From Basidiobolus meristosporus CBS 931.73 (Eukaryota; Basidiobolomycota; Basidiobolomycetes; Basidiobolales; Basidiobolaceae): a stretch of 64,000 bases of DNA. The stretch is from positions 18,747-82,746 of the forward strand of contig MCFE01000392.1 of NCBI GenBank assembly GCA_002104905.1, read 5' to 3'. Position 1 is the stretch's first letter; each line of letters starts with the position of its first letter. Under the pieces are notes generated by a model. The model was given only the letters and a program-made list of their open reading frames with translations, made no database searches and was not told the DNA's origin. Shown here one piece after another: positions 12,244-21,104 of the stretch. The position numbers and the translations under genes were made by a program.

Positions 12244-12690
12244 AATGCAATTGCATTAAATTGGTACCATTTGTCATGATCCAAATAATGCATTTTTGGA
12301 ATCCATATTGAGCCATCACAAATCAGTGATCATTAGATTTTTGATATAAGTTATATCAAGATGATCTCACATTTACAACGGAGCCCCTATGATAGACTCA
12401 CTGCATATGAATACATCATCTGTAACACCAGTGCAGCTATATGATCTGATTTGCACTTGCACAATTGGTTGCATGCTTGCTATGATGCCATATCCAATTG
12501 CTAACATGAGGGACTTACTTGCTCAATGAGCAAAATGGGATATTTGATGGCAAATCAGGTAGCTTGTGTATTAGTCAATAAGCCAATTGGTGGCTAAGAG
12601 CTTCAGGATACCTTAGACCAATCAGCCATTGACATTCCATCCAATTAGAGGGATGATAACCAAAATGGTAAGTAACAGTGTAGTTGATAG
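12244..12690 (+). other. CACTA copy 1, sequence downstream of gene3
   Basis: No gene on the plus strand. It is homologous, reverse-complemented, to 30000-30440. It ends in TTGATAG, where Gypsy-A inserted; the homology resumes at 17630 with ATAGTGTGATA. Confidence 0.75.
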
Positions 12691-13059
12691 TGTTACAAGT
12701 CTTGGCATAAAAGTTGTAGAGAAGTAGGGAGTTTAGCTAGTATTGTATTCACTAAAACTTGAACTGATTTTTATTGAGGTTCCAGCAGCTCCTTATATAC
12801 ATTTTGCCAAATCAATTGCTGACTAATTGTATTTCCTAATGTAGGTTGTGGCTGATGACTCATTTGATTGCATCATCATCACCCAATAAGATCCTACTTA
12901 ATATATCTATTTCTGTCTGATAAGGATCTGCTGATTCATTTGCTGACTAATGCTACTGATTTCATAGATAATACTGATATACTGATAACCTAAACATATA
13001 CTAATTGATTTTGACTAAAAACTGATCTAACTTAAACATTCAAGCGGCAGATCATAACA
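12691..13059 (-). repeat. Gypsy-A 3' LTR
   Basis: Runs TGTTACAAGTC to CATAACA. On the coding strand it is preceded by a polypurine tract, GTAGGGGAGAA (complement of 13060-13070). Confidence 0.93.
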
Positions 13060-13069
13060 TTCTCCCCTA

Positions 13070-14560
13070 CTAAAGTTGAGAGGGTTCTCCTGAATCTCTT
13101 TTCTTGTGATACCAATATCTTAATGGTTCAGTATTATCAGCAAGTCTTGCAAGCTTGAGTCTGTCCCTATGCACTAAGTCTTCCCGGATATTGCCTTGTT
13201 TGTCCACCAGTTGGTAAGTTGCAAATGGACATTCTCTGATGATCTTGAATGGTCCTGGCCATTGTGGCTCAAACTTCTTCCAAGTGTTGTTTCTTAGCAA
13301 TACAAAGTTCCCAACTGTCAATGCTTCTGGTGCTATAGTCTTATCAAATCTCTGCTTCATCTTTTCTGCGCTTTGAGATACTTTGGTCTGTGCCTCTTGA
13401 CGTCTTTGTTCCAGTTGCTGGTGTCTACTTGGCTGACTGAGTTCATCATCTAAGGTGTCTGTAAGCTTTGGTTGTGTGAGATCTCCTGGAATCCTTGGTT
13501 CACATCCATAAACTAAGTAAAATGGTGATTGCTGGGTGGTGTTGTGTACTCTGACTCTGCATGCCAAGAGTGCTTGGTCTATATACTCATCCCATCTACT
13601 GACAACTCCATTTGCATACTTGGTCAGCATTTTTCCAAATAATCCATTAAACCACTCAGTGACTCCATTAGTTCTGGGGTGATATGCTGAGGTTTTCAAG
13701 TGTCTGATCTGCTGCATTTCCAGGTAAGCCTCTAATGTCTTTGCCATAAAGTTTGCACCTCTATCGGATAAGATCTCCACAGGGCATCCAAACTTCATTA
13801 GGATCTCATGGTAAATGAAACTTGCAACTTCTTGTTCACTGGCTATTGGTACAGCTTTAGCAGCTGGCCATTTAGTGGCATGGTCAATTGCTACTAGGAT
13901 CCAATGGTTGCATTTCCTGGTAGTTGGCAGTCTTCCAATAAAGTCAATTCCCCATCTCTCAAATGGTCTTACAGGCTCCAAAGGGAAGAGTTTGGCAATT
14001 CTTTGTGGCTGGCCTTGATTGATTTGGCAGTTTGGGCATGTTTTTACTAGCTTCTCAATGTCTTGTTTCATTCTGGGCCACCATGCTCTGGCTTTCACAA
14101 GGCTATAGGTTCCTTCAATCCCAAGATGTCCATATCCATTGTGTAGCTTATGTATTAAATCCAGGCAAGCAACATAAGGACAATAGGCAATAGGGCTTCC
14201 ATCAACAACTTGGTAGAGTGTTTCATTCTGTACAACAAATTTGCTGGCTTCATCACGGATTATCTTCTTGATATCTTCATCCACCTCATTAGGAATGGCT
14301 TGGTCCTCCAAGTACTTTGGTAATGGGCTAGGCCAATCTGATTCATGCACCAAGTTGAGTTGTGCAACTTGATCTAATCTTGATAAGGCATCAGCTATTG
14401 TGTTGTTTTTTCCAGGACAGTAGACAATCTCCAGGTCAAATTGCTGAATGTATTCACTCCATCTTGTCATTCTTCTAGAGAGTACCTTCTGAATAAATAT
14501 ATACTTGAGGGAGGCATGATCAGTCTTCACAGTGCCTTTGACTCCTTCAATATAGCATCT
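13070..14560 (-). CDS. Gypsy-A pol, part 2: end of RNase H and integrase
   Basis: This is the downstream part of the polyprotein, in the same frame as 14561-15859 but separated by one TAG where Trp is expected (CLKT-stop-RCY). It holds the RNase H end (TDHASLKY, GKNNTIADALSR), the HHCC zinc domain (HNGYGHLG...CPNCQ), and the integrase core with Asp in WGIDFIG, Asp in ILSDRGANF and Glu in NGVTEWFN (roughly residues 194, 254 and 291 counted from 14530). A GPF module (WPGPFKII) follows. Integrase inserts the cDNA into the genome. No chromodomain is evident at the C-terminus. Confidence 0.9.
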   Translation of the reverse strand, partial: RCYIEGVKGTVKTDHASLKYIFIQKVLSRRMTRWSEYIQQFDLEIVYCPGKNNTIADALSRLDQVAQLNLVHESDWPSPLPKYLEDQAIPNEVDEDIKKIIRDEASKFVVQNETLYQVVDGSPIAYCPYVACLDLIHKLHNGYGHLGIEGTYSLVKARAWWPRMKQDIEKLVKTCPNCQINQGQPQRIAKLFPLEPVRPFERWGIDFIGRLPTTRKCNHWILVAIDHATKWPAAKAVPIASEQEVASFIYHEILMKFGCPVEILSDRGANFMAKTLEAYLEMQQIRHLKTSAYHPRTNGVTEWFNGLFGKMLTKYANGVVSRWDEYIDQALLACRVRVHNTTQQSPFYLVYGCEPRIPGDLTQPKLTDTLDDELSQPSRHQQLEQRRQEAQTKVSQSAEKMKQRFDKTIAPEALTVGNFVLLRNNTWKKFEPQWPGPFKIIRECPFATYQLVDKQGNIREDLVHRDRLKLARLADNTEPLRYWYHKKRDSGEPSQL

Positions 14561-15990
14561 CTATGTCTTCAAACAGTGTATTATAGCAAGCATCTCCTTC
14601 TCATGGACTGGATAGTTTTGCTCTGCTGAGTTCAGTTTCTTGGATTCAAAGGCAACAGGGTAGTCCTTTCCCTTGTGTTCTTGGCTCAGCACTCCACCAA
14701 TTGCATAATCTGAAGCATCTGTGCACAGAGTGAACTCTTTTCTGAAGTCTGGTATTCTTAGGCTTGGCAGCTTAGCAAGTTCATTCTTGAGCGTCTGGAA
14801 GGCAGTCTCACAAGCTATGTCCCACCTGTAGGTATTGTCTTTCTTGAGGATATCAGTTAAAGGGGCTGCAATACTTGCAAATGACTTGACAAATCTCCGG
14901 TAATAGGAAACCATTCCAAGGAAGGATCTGAGTTCTGATATGCTATGGGGCTGCTTCAAATTCTTGATAACTTCAACCTTCTTAGGGTCTAAGGTCACTC
15001 CTGTGCTAGTCACTATGTGTCCCAGGTATTCAACGTGTTCCTTGAAGAATTCACACTTGGCTAGCTTGCCATATAGCTTGTTCTCTCTTAGTTTCTTCAA
15101 GACCTTTTCAATGTGCACTACGTGATCCTCTTCTGTCTTGCTGTATATCAATATGTCATCCAGGTAGATTATCACAAACTTGTCTAAGTGCTCCTGAAAG
15201 ACAGTCTGCATCAGCGTCATGAATGTTGCAGGGGCATTAGTGAGGCCAAAACTCATGACTAAGTACTTGTAATATCCATATCTGGTCCTAAATGCTGTCT
15301 TAGGAATATCTTCTGGTTTCACCCTAATTTGGTTGTATCCTGACATGAGGTCAATCTTACTGAAAATAGTGGCTCCATTAAGTTGGTCCAAAAGCTCATC
15401 AATCCAAGGTATGGGGTACTTATTCTTGACGGTAACTGAGTTCAGGGCTCTGTAGTCAATGCACATCCTAAGTGTTCCATCCTTCTTTTTCACAAAAAGC
15501 ACTGGTGCTCCCCAGGCTGACTTGCTGGGCCTGATGTATCCTTGCTCCCATAGCTGATCAATTTGTCTTTTCATTTCCTCCAATTCCAATGGACTCATTC
15601 TGTAAGGTGTCTTGCTCACTGGAGGGCTATCTCCTGTGTCAATGGCATGATCCACGTCTCTGACTGGTGGTAGGCTTACAAGCGCAACTGGAAACACGTC
15701 TGAATATTTCTTCAAGAGAGTCTGGACCTGCTGGGGTGCTGGGGTAGAGGAATCCTCCTGTAATACCGCCATGAGGAACATCTGGGTACCTTTTCTAAGT
15801 GCTCTACAGAACTGGGTCTTGCTAAGTTCACTTGTCTCACACACACTGGAATTGACCAAGTTGAAATCCAGCCTGGCAGGTAATAGCTCATAGGTCTTGT
15901 TGTCTTTTTGGATCTGAGTAGCATGGGTTCTCCAGTTGATTGATGGATTACGACAAAATAGCCAGGTTTTCCCAAGTACAAGGTCAAACT
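14561..15990 (-). CDS. Gypsy-A pol, part 1: reverse transcriptase and RNase H
   Basis: The open frame continues from the protease region after a frameshift near 15990, where the expected [14 protein letters not shown] frame is entered. RT shows [23 protein letters not shown], the YLDD catalytic box near 15160, and the primer-grip region. RNase H shows [10 protein letters not shown]. An in-frame TAG at 14558-14560 ends it. The first internal Met is at 15859, but the natural product would be a Gag-Pol fusion. Confidence 0.9.
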
Positions 15991-17202
15991 TGCAGTTCCA
16001 AATATATAAGCCTGTAGGTCTTCTTCATAGTCATTGATCTTCATTCTTACTGGCTGGGGAATACAGTTGATTATGTGGGAGTTCCCATCAGCTGAGGAGA
16101 CTGAAGTTGATTTGGTAGGTTCTGAGTTGATTCCAGCTTTCAAAGCAAATTGCTCTGACATGTACTCATGCAATGCTCCTGAGTCAATCATGATCTTGGC
16201 AGGTACTCCATTGATTACTCCATTCAAGTACAATAACTTCCCTGAGTTTGAAGTCATTTGGGACAAGTACTCTTCTGTCATTTGAAAGGTGAGTTCCAAG
16301 TCTTCTTCAAGCTCATCTTCCACATTACTGTGTTCATGGGACTCAATATGGTTGAAGGTTCTTGTTGGCTGGTGTCCATTTCTTCTCTGAGGGCAGTACT
16401 TTGCAATATGTCCCTGCTGGTGGCAATTGAAGCAAAGTCCTCTCTTCTTGCATTCTTTTAAGGAGGGATTCTTCTGCATAGCATCTATTTCCATTGGTAC
16501 TGCTTCTGATTGTCTTCTTTCATAATGATTATAGCCTTTCTGATTAGTCACTGTAGGCTTCCCAACTCCAAACATAGCTGAGTCATGGTCAATGGCAATC
16601 TTGATGGCTTCTTCAATAGTCTGAGGTCTTTGGTAATTGACTTCCTTGCAAGTTCTTTCTTTCAACCCATCAATAAAGTATTCGGCTTGATCCAAGGGGT
16701 CCATTCTTTCAATTTGTCCAAGTAGACATCTGCACTCATAGATGTATTCTTGCACCATTCCTTTCTGTCTGAGTGTCTTTAACTTCCTTCTTAGTAGTGT
16801 CTCCTGGTGTGGAGGCTCAAAAGCATCCTGAATTTCCGACACAAACTCATCCCAGGTAGAGATTGTAGAGCATCGCATCATAGTAGCTGACCTGATCTTG
16901 TTGTGGTACCACTGTAAAGCTGCATCTGCCAGGTAAGAAGCTGCATAATGCAACTTGCTCTCTGGAGCAATTCCTTTAGCTTTAAAAGCTTCTTCAATCT
17001 GAAAGAGCCAAGTTCCCAGGTTTTCATTGACTCTGCCATGGTACCGGTTGACCTTCACACTAAAGTTGCTCTTGACAGGGCTTTGCTGGCTCTGAGCCAT
17101 GGTAGTCATTCCTTGTTGCTGTTGGCTGAGGATCTGGAGTAACTGTTGCTGTTGGGCCAGGATTTGCTGCATGGCATTCTTCCATTCTTGATTCTCTGAC
17201 AT
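15712..17202 (-). CDS. Gypsy-A Gag and protease
   Basis: The start is ATG at 17202. The product has a Gln-rich N-terminus, a retrotransposon Gag domain (about residues 50-220) and a canonical CX2CX4HX4C knuckle ([14 protein letters not shown], about 256-269). An acidic stretch follows, then a protease with DSG near residue 337. Beyond about residue 404 the frame is wrong: the neighbouring frame carries the expected continuation, so the last ~90 residues are not native. Gag forms particles and protease matures them. Confidence 0.88.
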   Translation of the reverse strand: MSENQEWKNAMQQILAQQQQLLQILSQQQQGMTTMAQSQQSPVKSNFSVKVNRYHGRVNENLGTWLFQIEEAFKAKGIAPESKLHYAASYLADAALQWYHNKIRSATMMRCSTISTWDEFVSEIQDAFEPPHQETLLRRKLKTLRQKGMVQEYIYECRCLLGQIERMDPLDQAEYFIDGLKERTCKEVNYQRPQTIEEAIKIAIDHDSAMFGVGKPTVTNQKGYNHYERRQSEAVPMEIDAMQKNPSLKECKKRGLCFNCHQQGHIAKYCPQRRNGHQPTRTFNHIESHEHSNVEDELEEDLELTFQMTEEYLSQMTSNSGKLLYLNGVINGVPAKIMIDSGALHEYMSEQFALKAGINSEPTKSTSVSSADGNSHIINCIPQPVRMKINDYEEDLQAYIFGTASLTLYLGKPGYFVVIHQSTGEPMLLRSKKTTRPMSYYLPGWISTWSIPVCVRQVNLARPSSVEHLEKVPRCSSWRYYRRIPLPQHPSRSRLS

Positions 17203-17239
17203 CTTGAGGGTGGTTTCTTCTTTCTTCAGGAGGGAGGTT

Positions 17240-17260
17240 TCTGGTTATTGCTGCTACCAA
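17240..17260 (-). other. Gypsy-A primer-binding site
   Basis: On the minus strand, the sequence directly after the 5' LTR reads TTGGTAGCAGCAATAACC. TGG next to the LTR is typical of a PBS that pairs with a tRNA 3' CCA end. TGGTAGCAG resembles an initiator-Met 3' end (inference). Confidence 0.65.
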
Positions 17261-17629
17261 TGTTACAAGTCTTGGTATAAGAGTTGTAGAGAAATAGGGA
17301 GTTTAGCTAGTATTGTATTCACTAAAACTTGAACTGATTTTTATTGAGGTTCCAGCAGCTCCTTATATACATTTTGCCAAATCAATTGCTGACTAATTGT
17401 ATTTCCTAATGTAGGTTGTGGCTGATGACTCATTTGATTGCATCATCATCACCCAATAAGATCCTACTTAATATATCTATTTCTGTCTGATAAGGATCTG
17501 CTGATTCATTTGCTGACTAATGCTACTGATTTCATAGATAATACTGATATACTGATAACCTAAACATATACTAATTGATTTTGACTAAAAACTGATCTAA
17601 CTTAAACATTCAAGCGGCAGATCATAACA
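17261..17629 (-). repeat. Gypsy-A 5' LTR
   Basis: 369 bp, TGTTACAAGTC to CATAACA, matching 12691-13059 with about three differences (within the first 40 bp as read on the plus strand). Confidence 0.93.
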
Positions 17630-17882
17630 ATAGTGTGATACACATTTATCTCTATTTACATTAAAGAAAAATATCCAAGTACTATATTTTACCTACCATA
17701 ATAATGGTATCCAATTGCATATATGATGCAAACATTACAAGCATGCACAATCATCTGTGCTAACCTGATTGTGTCAAAGTGTGCTATAGTGTGCAAGATT
17801 GTTCCACATGGTGCAAAATGGTCCAAGAGCAAACCTGCCTAATGGTAGCTACAATTCCATGCTTGATTGTTTTTTGCAGCTG
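17630..17882 (-). pseudogene. CACTA gene2 C-terminal remnant (copy 1, right of Gypsy-A)
   Basis: This is homologous to 29720-29990. On the minus strand it reads a decayed C-terminus with CNWIPLLW, LAHYS and ALGPFC blocks, matching the gene2 end at 29700-29960. It lies convergent to gene3, with Gypsy-A inserted between them. The match ends at about 17860-17882, where Copia-B4 begins inside its protease, so the true element end is lost. Confidence 0.6.
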
Positions 17883-18527
17883 CAGATTGACTCTGGAGCA
17901 TCTCAACACTTTGCACAACAATAAGTATATTTTACCCAATTTCAAGAAAATGCAATTAAGAAGGTTTTCATGGGTGACAATAGAGCTATTCATGAATTGG
18001 GAGAAGGAAGTATCCAAGTAAACCTTAGAAGCAGTGAAGGGAGCCATACACTAACTTTTGAATTAGTTCTTTATGTACCAGGAATAGCCAAGAACTTATT
18101 ATCTATAAGCAAGTCCACAGCAGAAGGATACAGTTTCAGCTTTACTATTTCTGGATGCATGATCACTGATCAAAAAGGTGCCCACCTTGCCTTGAGTATC
18201 AGAGATCAGAATCTGTATTATTTAACTTATATGCCATCATATCTTGAAGCCATTATAAGTGACTTGAATGAAGAAACACTAATGCCTTGGCCCCAGAGAT
18301 TTGAACACATCAATTCTGACCATTTGCGCAAAATGATCAAAGATCAGCTAATTTCTGGTGTAAAAATTGATCCCCAGCTAACTTAGAGCACTGTGAAGTC
18401 TGCATACATAGGAAACAAGCCAAACTAACAATCAAGACCTCTAGGTTAGTTAAAACTGAGAAAAATTTAGATCAAATACACTCAGACCTGTGCAAACCTA
18501 TTCAAATCCCATCCTTAGGTAGGATGC
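17883..18527 (+). pseudogene. Copia-B4, left part: protease to start of integrase
   Basis: It matches Copia-B1 from about 57312 to 57950: the IDSGASQHF protease site, the FMGDNRA region, and the GAG-preintegrase domain (open at 17970-18386). It is interrupted at 18527 by Copia-A1 and continues at 23214. The left end is an abrupt junction with CACTA sequence and no LTR is present. Confidence 0.85.
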
Positions 18528-18896
18528 TGTTGAAATATTGGACTATTTGGTATCATTCAGCAGCTAAAAATTTACTTAACAGTTCTAGGCTAGTCTTAGT
18601 CACTGTAGGACTCATTTACTGCCTTAACTTTGCCACTTTCTCCAGATATATGATCTTATGATTATTCCCCTATAGTCAGGATCAAATTAGCACTATTACC
18701 AAACATTATGTACTAACCCTGAAACTGTTACAGAATGCTCCTGAATATTGAGAAACCCTCCCTACTTAGTGTTGCAGCTGTATTACTTCTACAAAGGTAT
18801 AAATACTGAGCTTCTTTATGAATAAACAACAGTTCAACTATTATCACTATTTCTTGATAAGTTCCTTATATCCAAATCACTTCTTAAATTGCAACA
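18528..18896 (+). repeat. Copia-A1 5' LTR
   Basis: TGTTGAAATATTGG to TTGCAACA. The TATA box is TATAAATA near 18799 and the poly(A) signal AATAAA is near 18821, so U3 covers roughly the first 300 bp. Confidence 0.95.
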
Positions 18897-18908
18897 GGTT
18901 ATGAGCCC
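18897..18908 (+). other. Copia-A1 primer-binding site (half-tRNA type)
   Basis: GGTTATGAGCCC directly follows the LTR. It is the reverse complement of GGGCTCATAACC, the anticodon stem-loop of initiator tRNA-Met, not of a tRNA 3' end. Drosophila copia is known to prime from a tRNA-iMet fragment of this kind. Confidence 0.8.
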
Positions 18909-18932
18909 CGATTGCCTTAATCTATTCTAAAG

Positions 18933-21104
18933 ATGACTTCTACCAGCAAACAAAGCAATACCAACATCTTCCCTGTAAAGGAGAGGTTTGATGGGAAGAA
19001 CTACAGACTTTGGAGAATCAAGATGCAGATCCACCTTGAGGAAAGAAAGCTTTGGAACATAGTAACAGGAAAGGAAGTTGAGCCCAAAGGAACAGCAGAA
19101 GATGTGGAGAAGTTTCAAGAGAAGGAGAGAAAGGCCTTCAATGCAATATGCATCAATGTGCAAGACTCCTTCATTGGACAAATCCATGTCTCAAATACTG
19201 CCAAAGCAGCATGGGAATCCTTAGAGAAGATCTTTAGAGCAAAGTCAGTATCAAGCAAGCTTTGTTTGAAACAAAAGTTCTTCAACATGAGAAAAAAGCC
19301 AGATGATGACATGCTACAACTCATTACCAGAATGGAGACACTTGCAGAAGAACTTTACAGTATTAATGCTGGTGTAGATGATGAAGAAAAGATACTCTGT
19401 CTGCTTTGCAGCCTACCAGACAAGTATGAGCTACTCATACTTTCTTTTGAAAGCAGAGAAGACAACTTGACTTTAGACTATGTCAAAGGAAGACTTCTCC
19501 ATGAAGAACTCAGACGTAATGATCAAGCAGAGAAAATTGAAGATAATGCTTTATTCAGTTCAGAAAGGCATACAGAAAAGAAGGGAAAGCAACAAAACCA
19601 AAGAAAACCTGGCTGCTGTAACTACTGTAAGAAGCCAGGACACTGGGCAAGAGAATGCAAGAAGAAACAAGCAGACAAAAAACAGAAACTAGAGCAGGCA
19701 AACCATATAACTACTGATGAACAGTTATTTGTCACTGTACAAGAGAGTGCAAGTAACCAAAGTAATGAATGGTATATTGACTCTGGAGCATCACAGCATA
19801 TTTGTGGTATAAAGGATTGGTTCAGCAACTTAAAGACTATTCCCGTAAGAAAGGTTTATCTGGGAGATAACTCTGCATTGGAAGCTACCGCTAGTGGGTC
19901 TATACAACTAAATATGAGTGATAACTCAGGGGCAACAACAGCAAAACTGACTGACGTACTCTATGTACCTGGAATAGCTAAGAACCTACTCTCAGTCAGT
20001 AAAGCAACTACTCAGGGACTGAAATTTGTTTTTACTAAGCTGAGCTGCTCAATACTGAGTGAAAATGGTCAAAAATTAGCTTCGGGAATCAGAGATCACA
20101 ATATATACAAGTTACAATGCAAGATCATTGTACCTGAGTATGTCAACATTGCTGAAACTGATGAAACCAACTGGGAGACGTGGCATAGGAGGCTAGGACA
20201 CATAGGGGAACAGAAAATGAGCCAATTGGTGAAAAATCAGCTTGTTTTGGGCCTAAAATACTCAATTCCGATCAAATTGAATGTTTGTAAGGGATGTTCA
20301 TATGGCAAACAAGCTAGGCAACGTTTCAAGAGCTCAGAAGGCATTAATACCACCAAAATATTGGCCATTGTACACTCAGACATATGTGGCCCCATGAGAA
20401 CACTGTCCTTTGGAGCCAAGAGATACTTTATGACGTTTATTGATGACAAGACAAGATATACATGGGTGTACTTCCTCAAAACAAAGGATGAAGCTTTAGA
20501 GACGTTTAAGCACTTCAAGAACATGGCAGAAACACAAACTGGGTGTAAATTGAAGGTACTACAAAGTGACAATGGAGGAGAATACTGCTCAAAGGAGTTT
20601 GCAAAATACTGCTTGTCTACTGGTATACTTCAACAGACCACAGTTCCTCATACTCCACAGCAAAATGGAGTAGCAGAACGTGCAAATAGAACAATAGTAG
20701 AGATGGCAAGATCTATGCTACATGATAAGGGAATGGACTACAAGTTTTGGGCTGAATCTGTTGCTACCGCTGTATACATCAAGAACAGATGCCCAACAAC
20801 AGCACTACGTGATTCTACACCCCTTGAAGCATATACAGGCAAAAAACCAGATCTCCAGCACATCAGGATCTTTGGCAGTGATGTTTTTTATCACATCCCT
20901 GACAAAAAACGCTCAAAGTTGGAACCAAAGAGTAGAAAAGGGATCTTTCTTGGGTATTGTGAAGATACTAAAGGGTATAGAGTGTATGATGGCAAAATTC
21001 AGAAGCTGATCAAGAGCAGGGACGTTGTATTTGAGGAGAATTCAGATCAGAAAGCCACAGAAATCATTGGCCAGCTGCCTGATGATGCAATCAACACAAA
21101 TTAA
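18933..21104 (+). CDS. Copia-A1 Gag-protease-integrase (723 residues to TAA)
   Basis: ATG at 18933 lies 36 nt after the LTR. Domains: Gag (1-220, with YRLWRIKMQIHLE), a CX2CX4HX4C knuckle (CNYCKKPGHWAREC, ~228-241), aspartic protease DSG near 282, and the HHCC pre-integrase domain (WHRRLGHIG...CKGCSYGKQ, ~417-460). The integrase core has Asp in VHSDICGP (~480), Asp in LQSDNGGEY (~545) and Glu in GVAERANR (~580). The product mediates cDNA integration. The TAA falls in the linker before RT; the A2 copy has GCA there, so it is a mutation of this copy. Confidence 0.95.
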   Translation: MTSTSKQSNTNIFPVKERFDGKNYRLWRIKMQIHLEERKLWNIVTGKEVEPKGTAEDVEKFQEKERKAFNAICINVQDSFIGQIHVSNTAKAAWESLEKIFRAKSVSSKLCLKQKFFNMRKKPDDDMLQLITRMETLAEELYSINAGVDDEEKILCLLCSLPDKYELLILSFESREDNLTLDYVKGRLLHEELRRNDQAEKIEDNALFSSERHTEKKGKQQNQRKPGCCNYCKKPGHWARECKKKQADKKQKLEQANHITTDEQLFVTVQESASNQSNEWYIDSGASQHICGIKDWFSNLKTIPVRKVYLGDNSALEATASGSIQLNMSDNSGATTAKLTDVLYVPGIAKNLLSVSKATTQGLKFVFTKLSCSILSENGQKLASGIRDHNIYKLQCKIIVPEYVNIAETDETNWETWHRRLGHIGEQKMSQLVKNQLVLGLKYSIPIKLNVCKGCSYGKQARQRFKSSEGINTTKILAIVHSDICGPMRTLSFGAKRYFMTFIDDKTRYTWVYFLKTKDEALETFKHFKNMAETQTGCKLKVLQSDNGGEYCSKEFAKYCLSTGILQQTTVPHTPQQNGVAERANRTIVEMARSMLHDKGMDYKFWAESVATAVYIKNRCPTTALRDSTPLEAYTGKKPDLQHIRIFGSDVFYHIPDKKRSKLEPKSRKGIFLGYCEDTKGYRVYDGKIQKLIKSRDVVFEENSDQKATEIIGQLPDDAINTN

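Larger units (their letters stand above)
12691..17629 (-). mobile_element. Gypsy-A: full-length Ty3/gypsy retrotransposon, 4939 bp
   Basis: Two 369-bp LTRs flank a minus-strand gag-pol. The target duplication is ATAG (12687-12690 and 17630-17633). It is supported by the unoccupied version of the same CACTA sequence at about 29990-30000 on the minus strand, which has one ATAG. The LTRs differ at about three positions that I can see, so the insertion is fairly young. Domain order is Gag, protease, RT, RNase H, integrase, GPF module. One frameshift and one nonsense codon make this copy non-autonomous. Confidence 0.95.
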
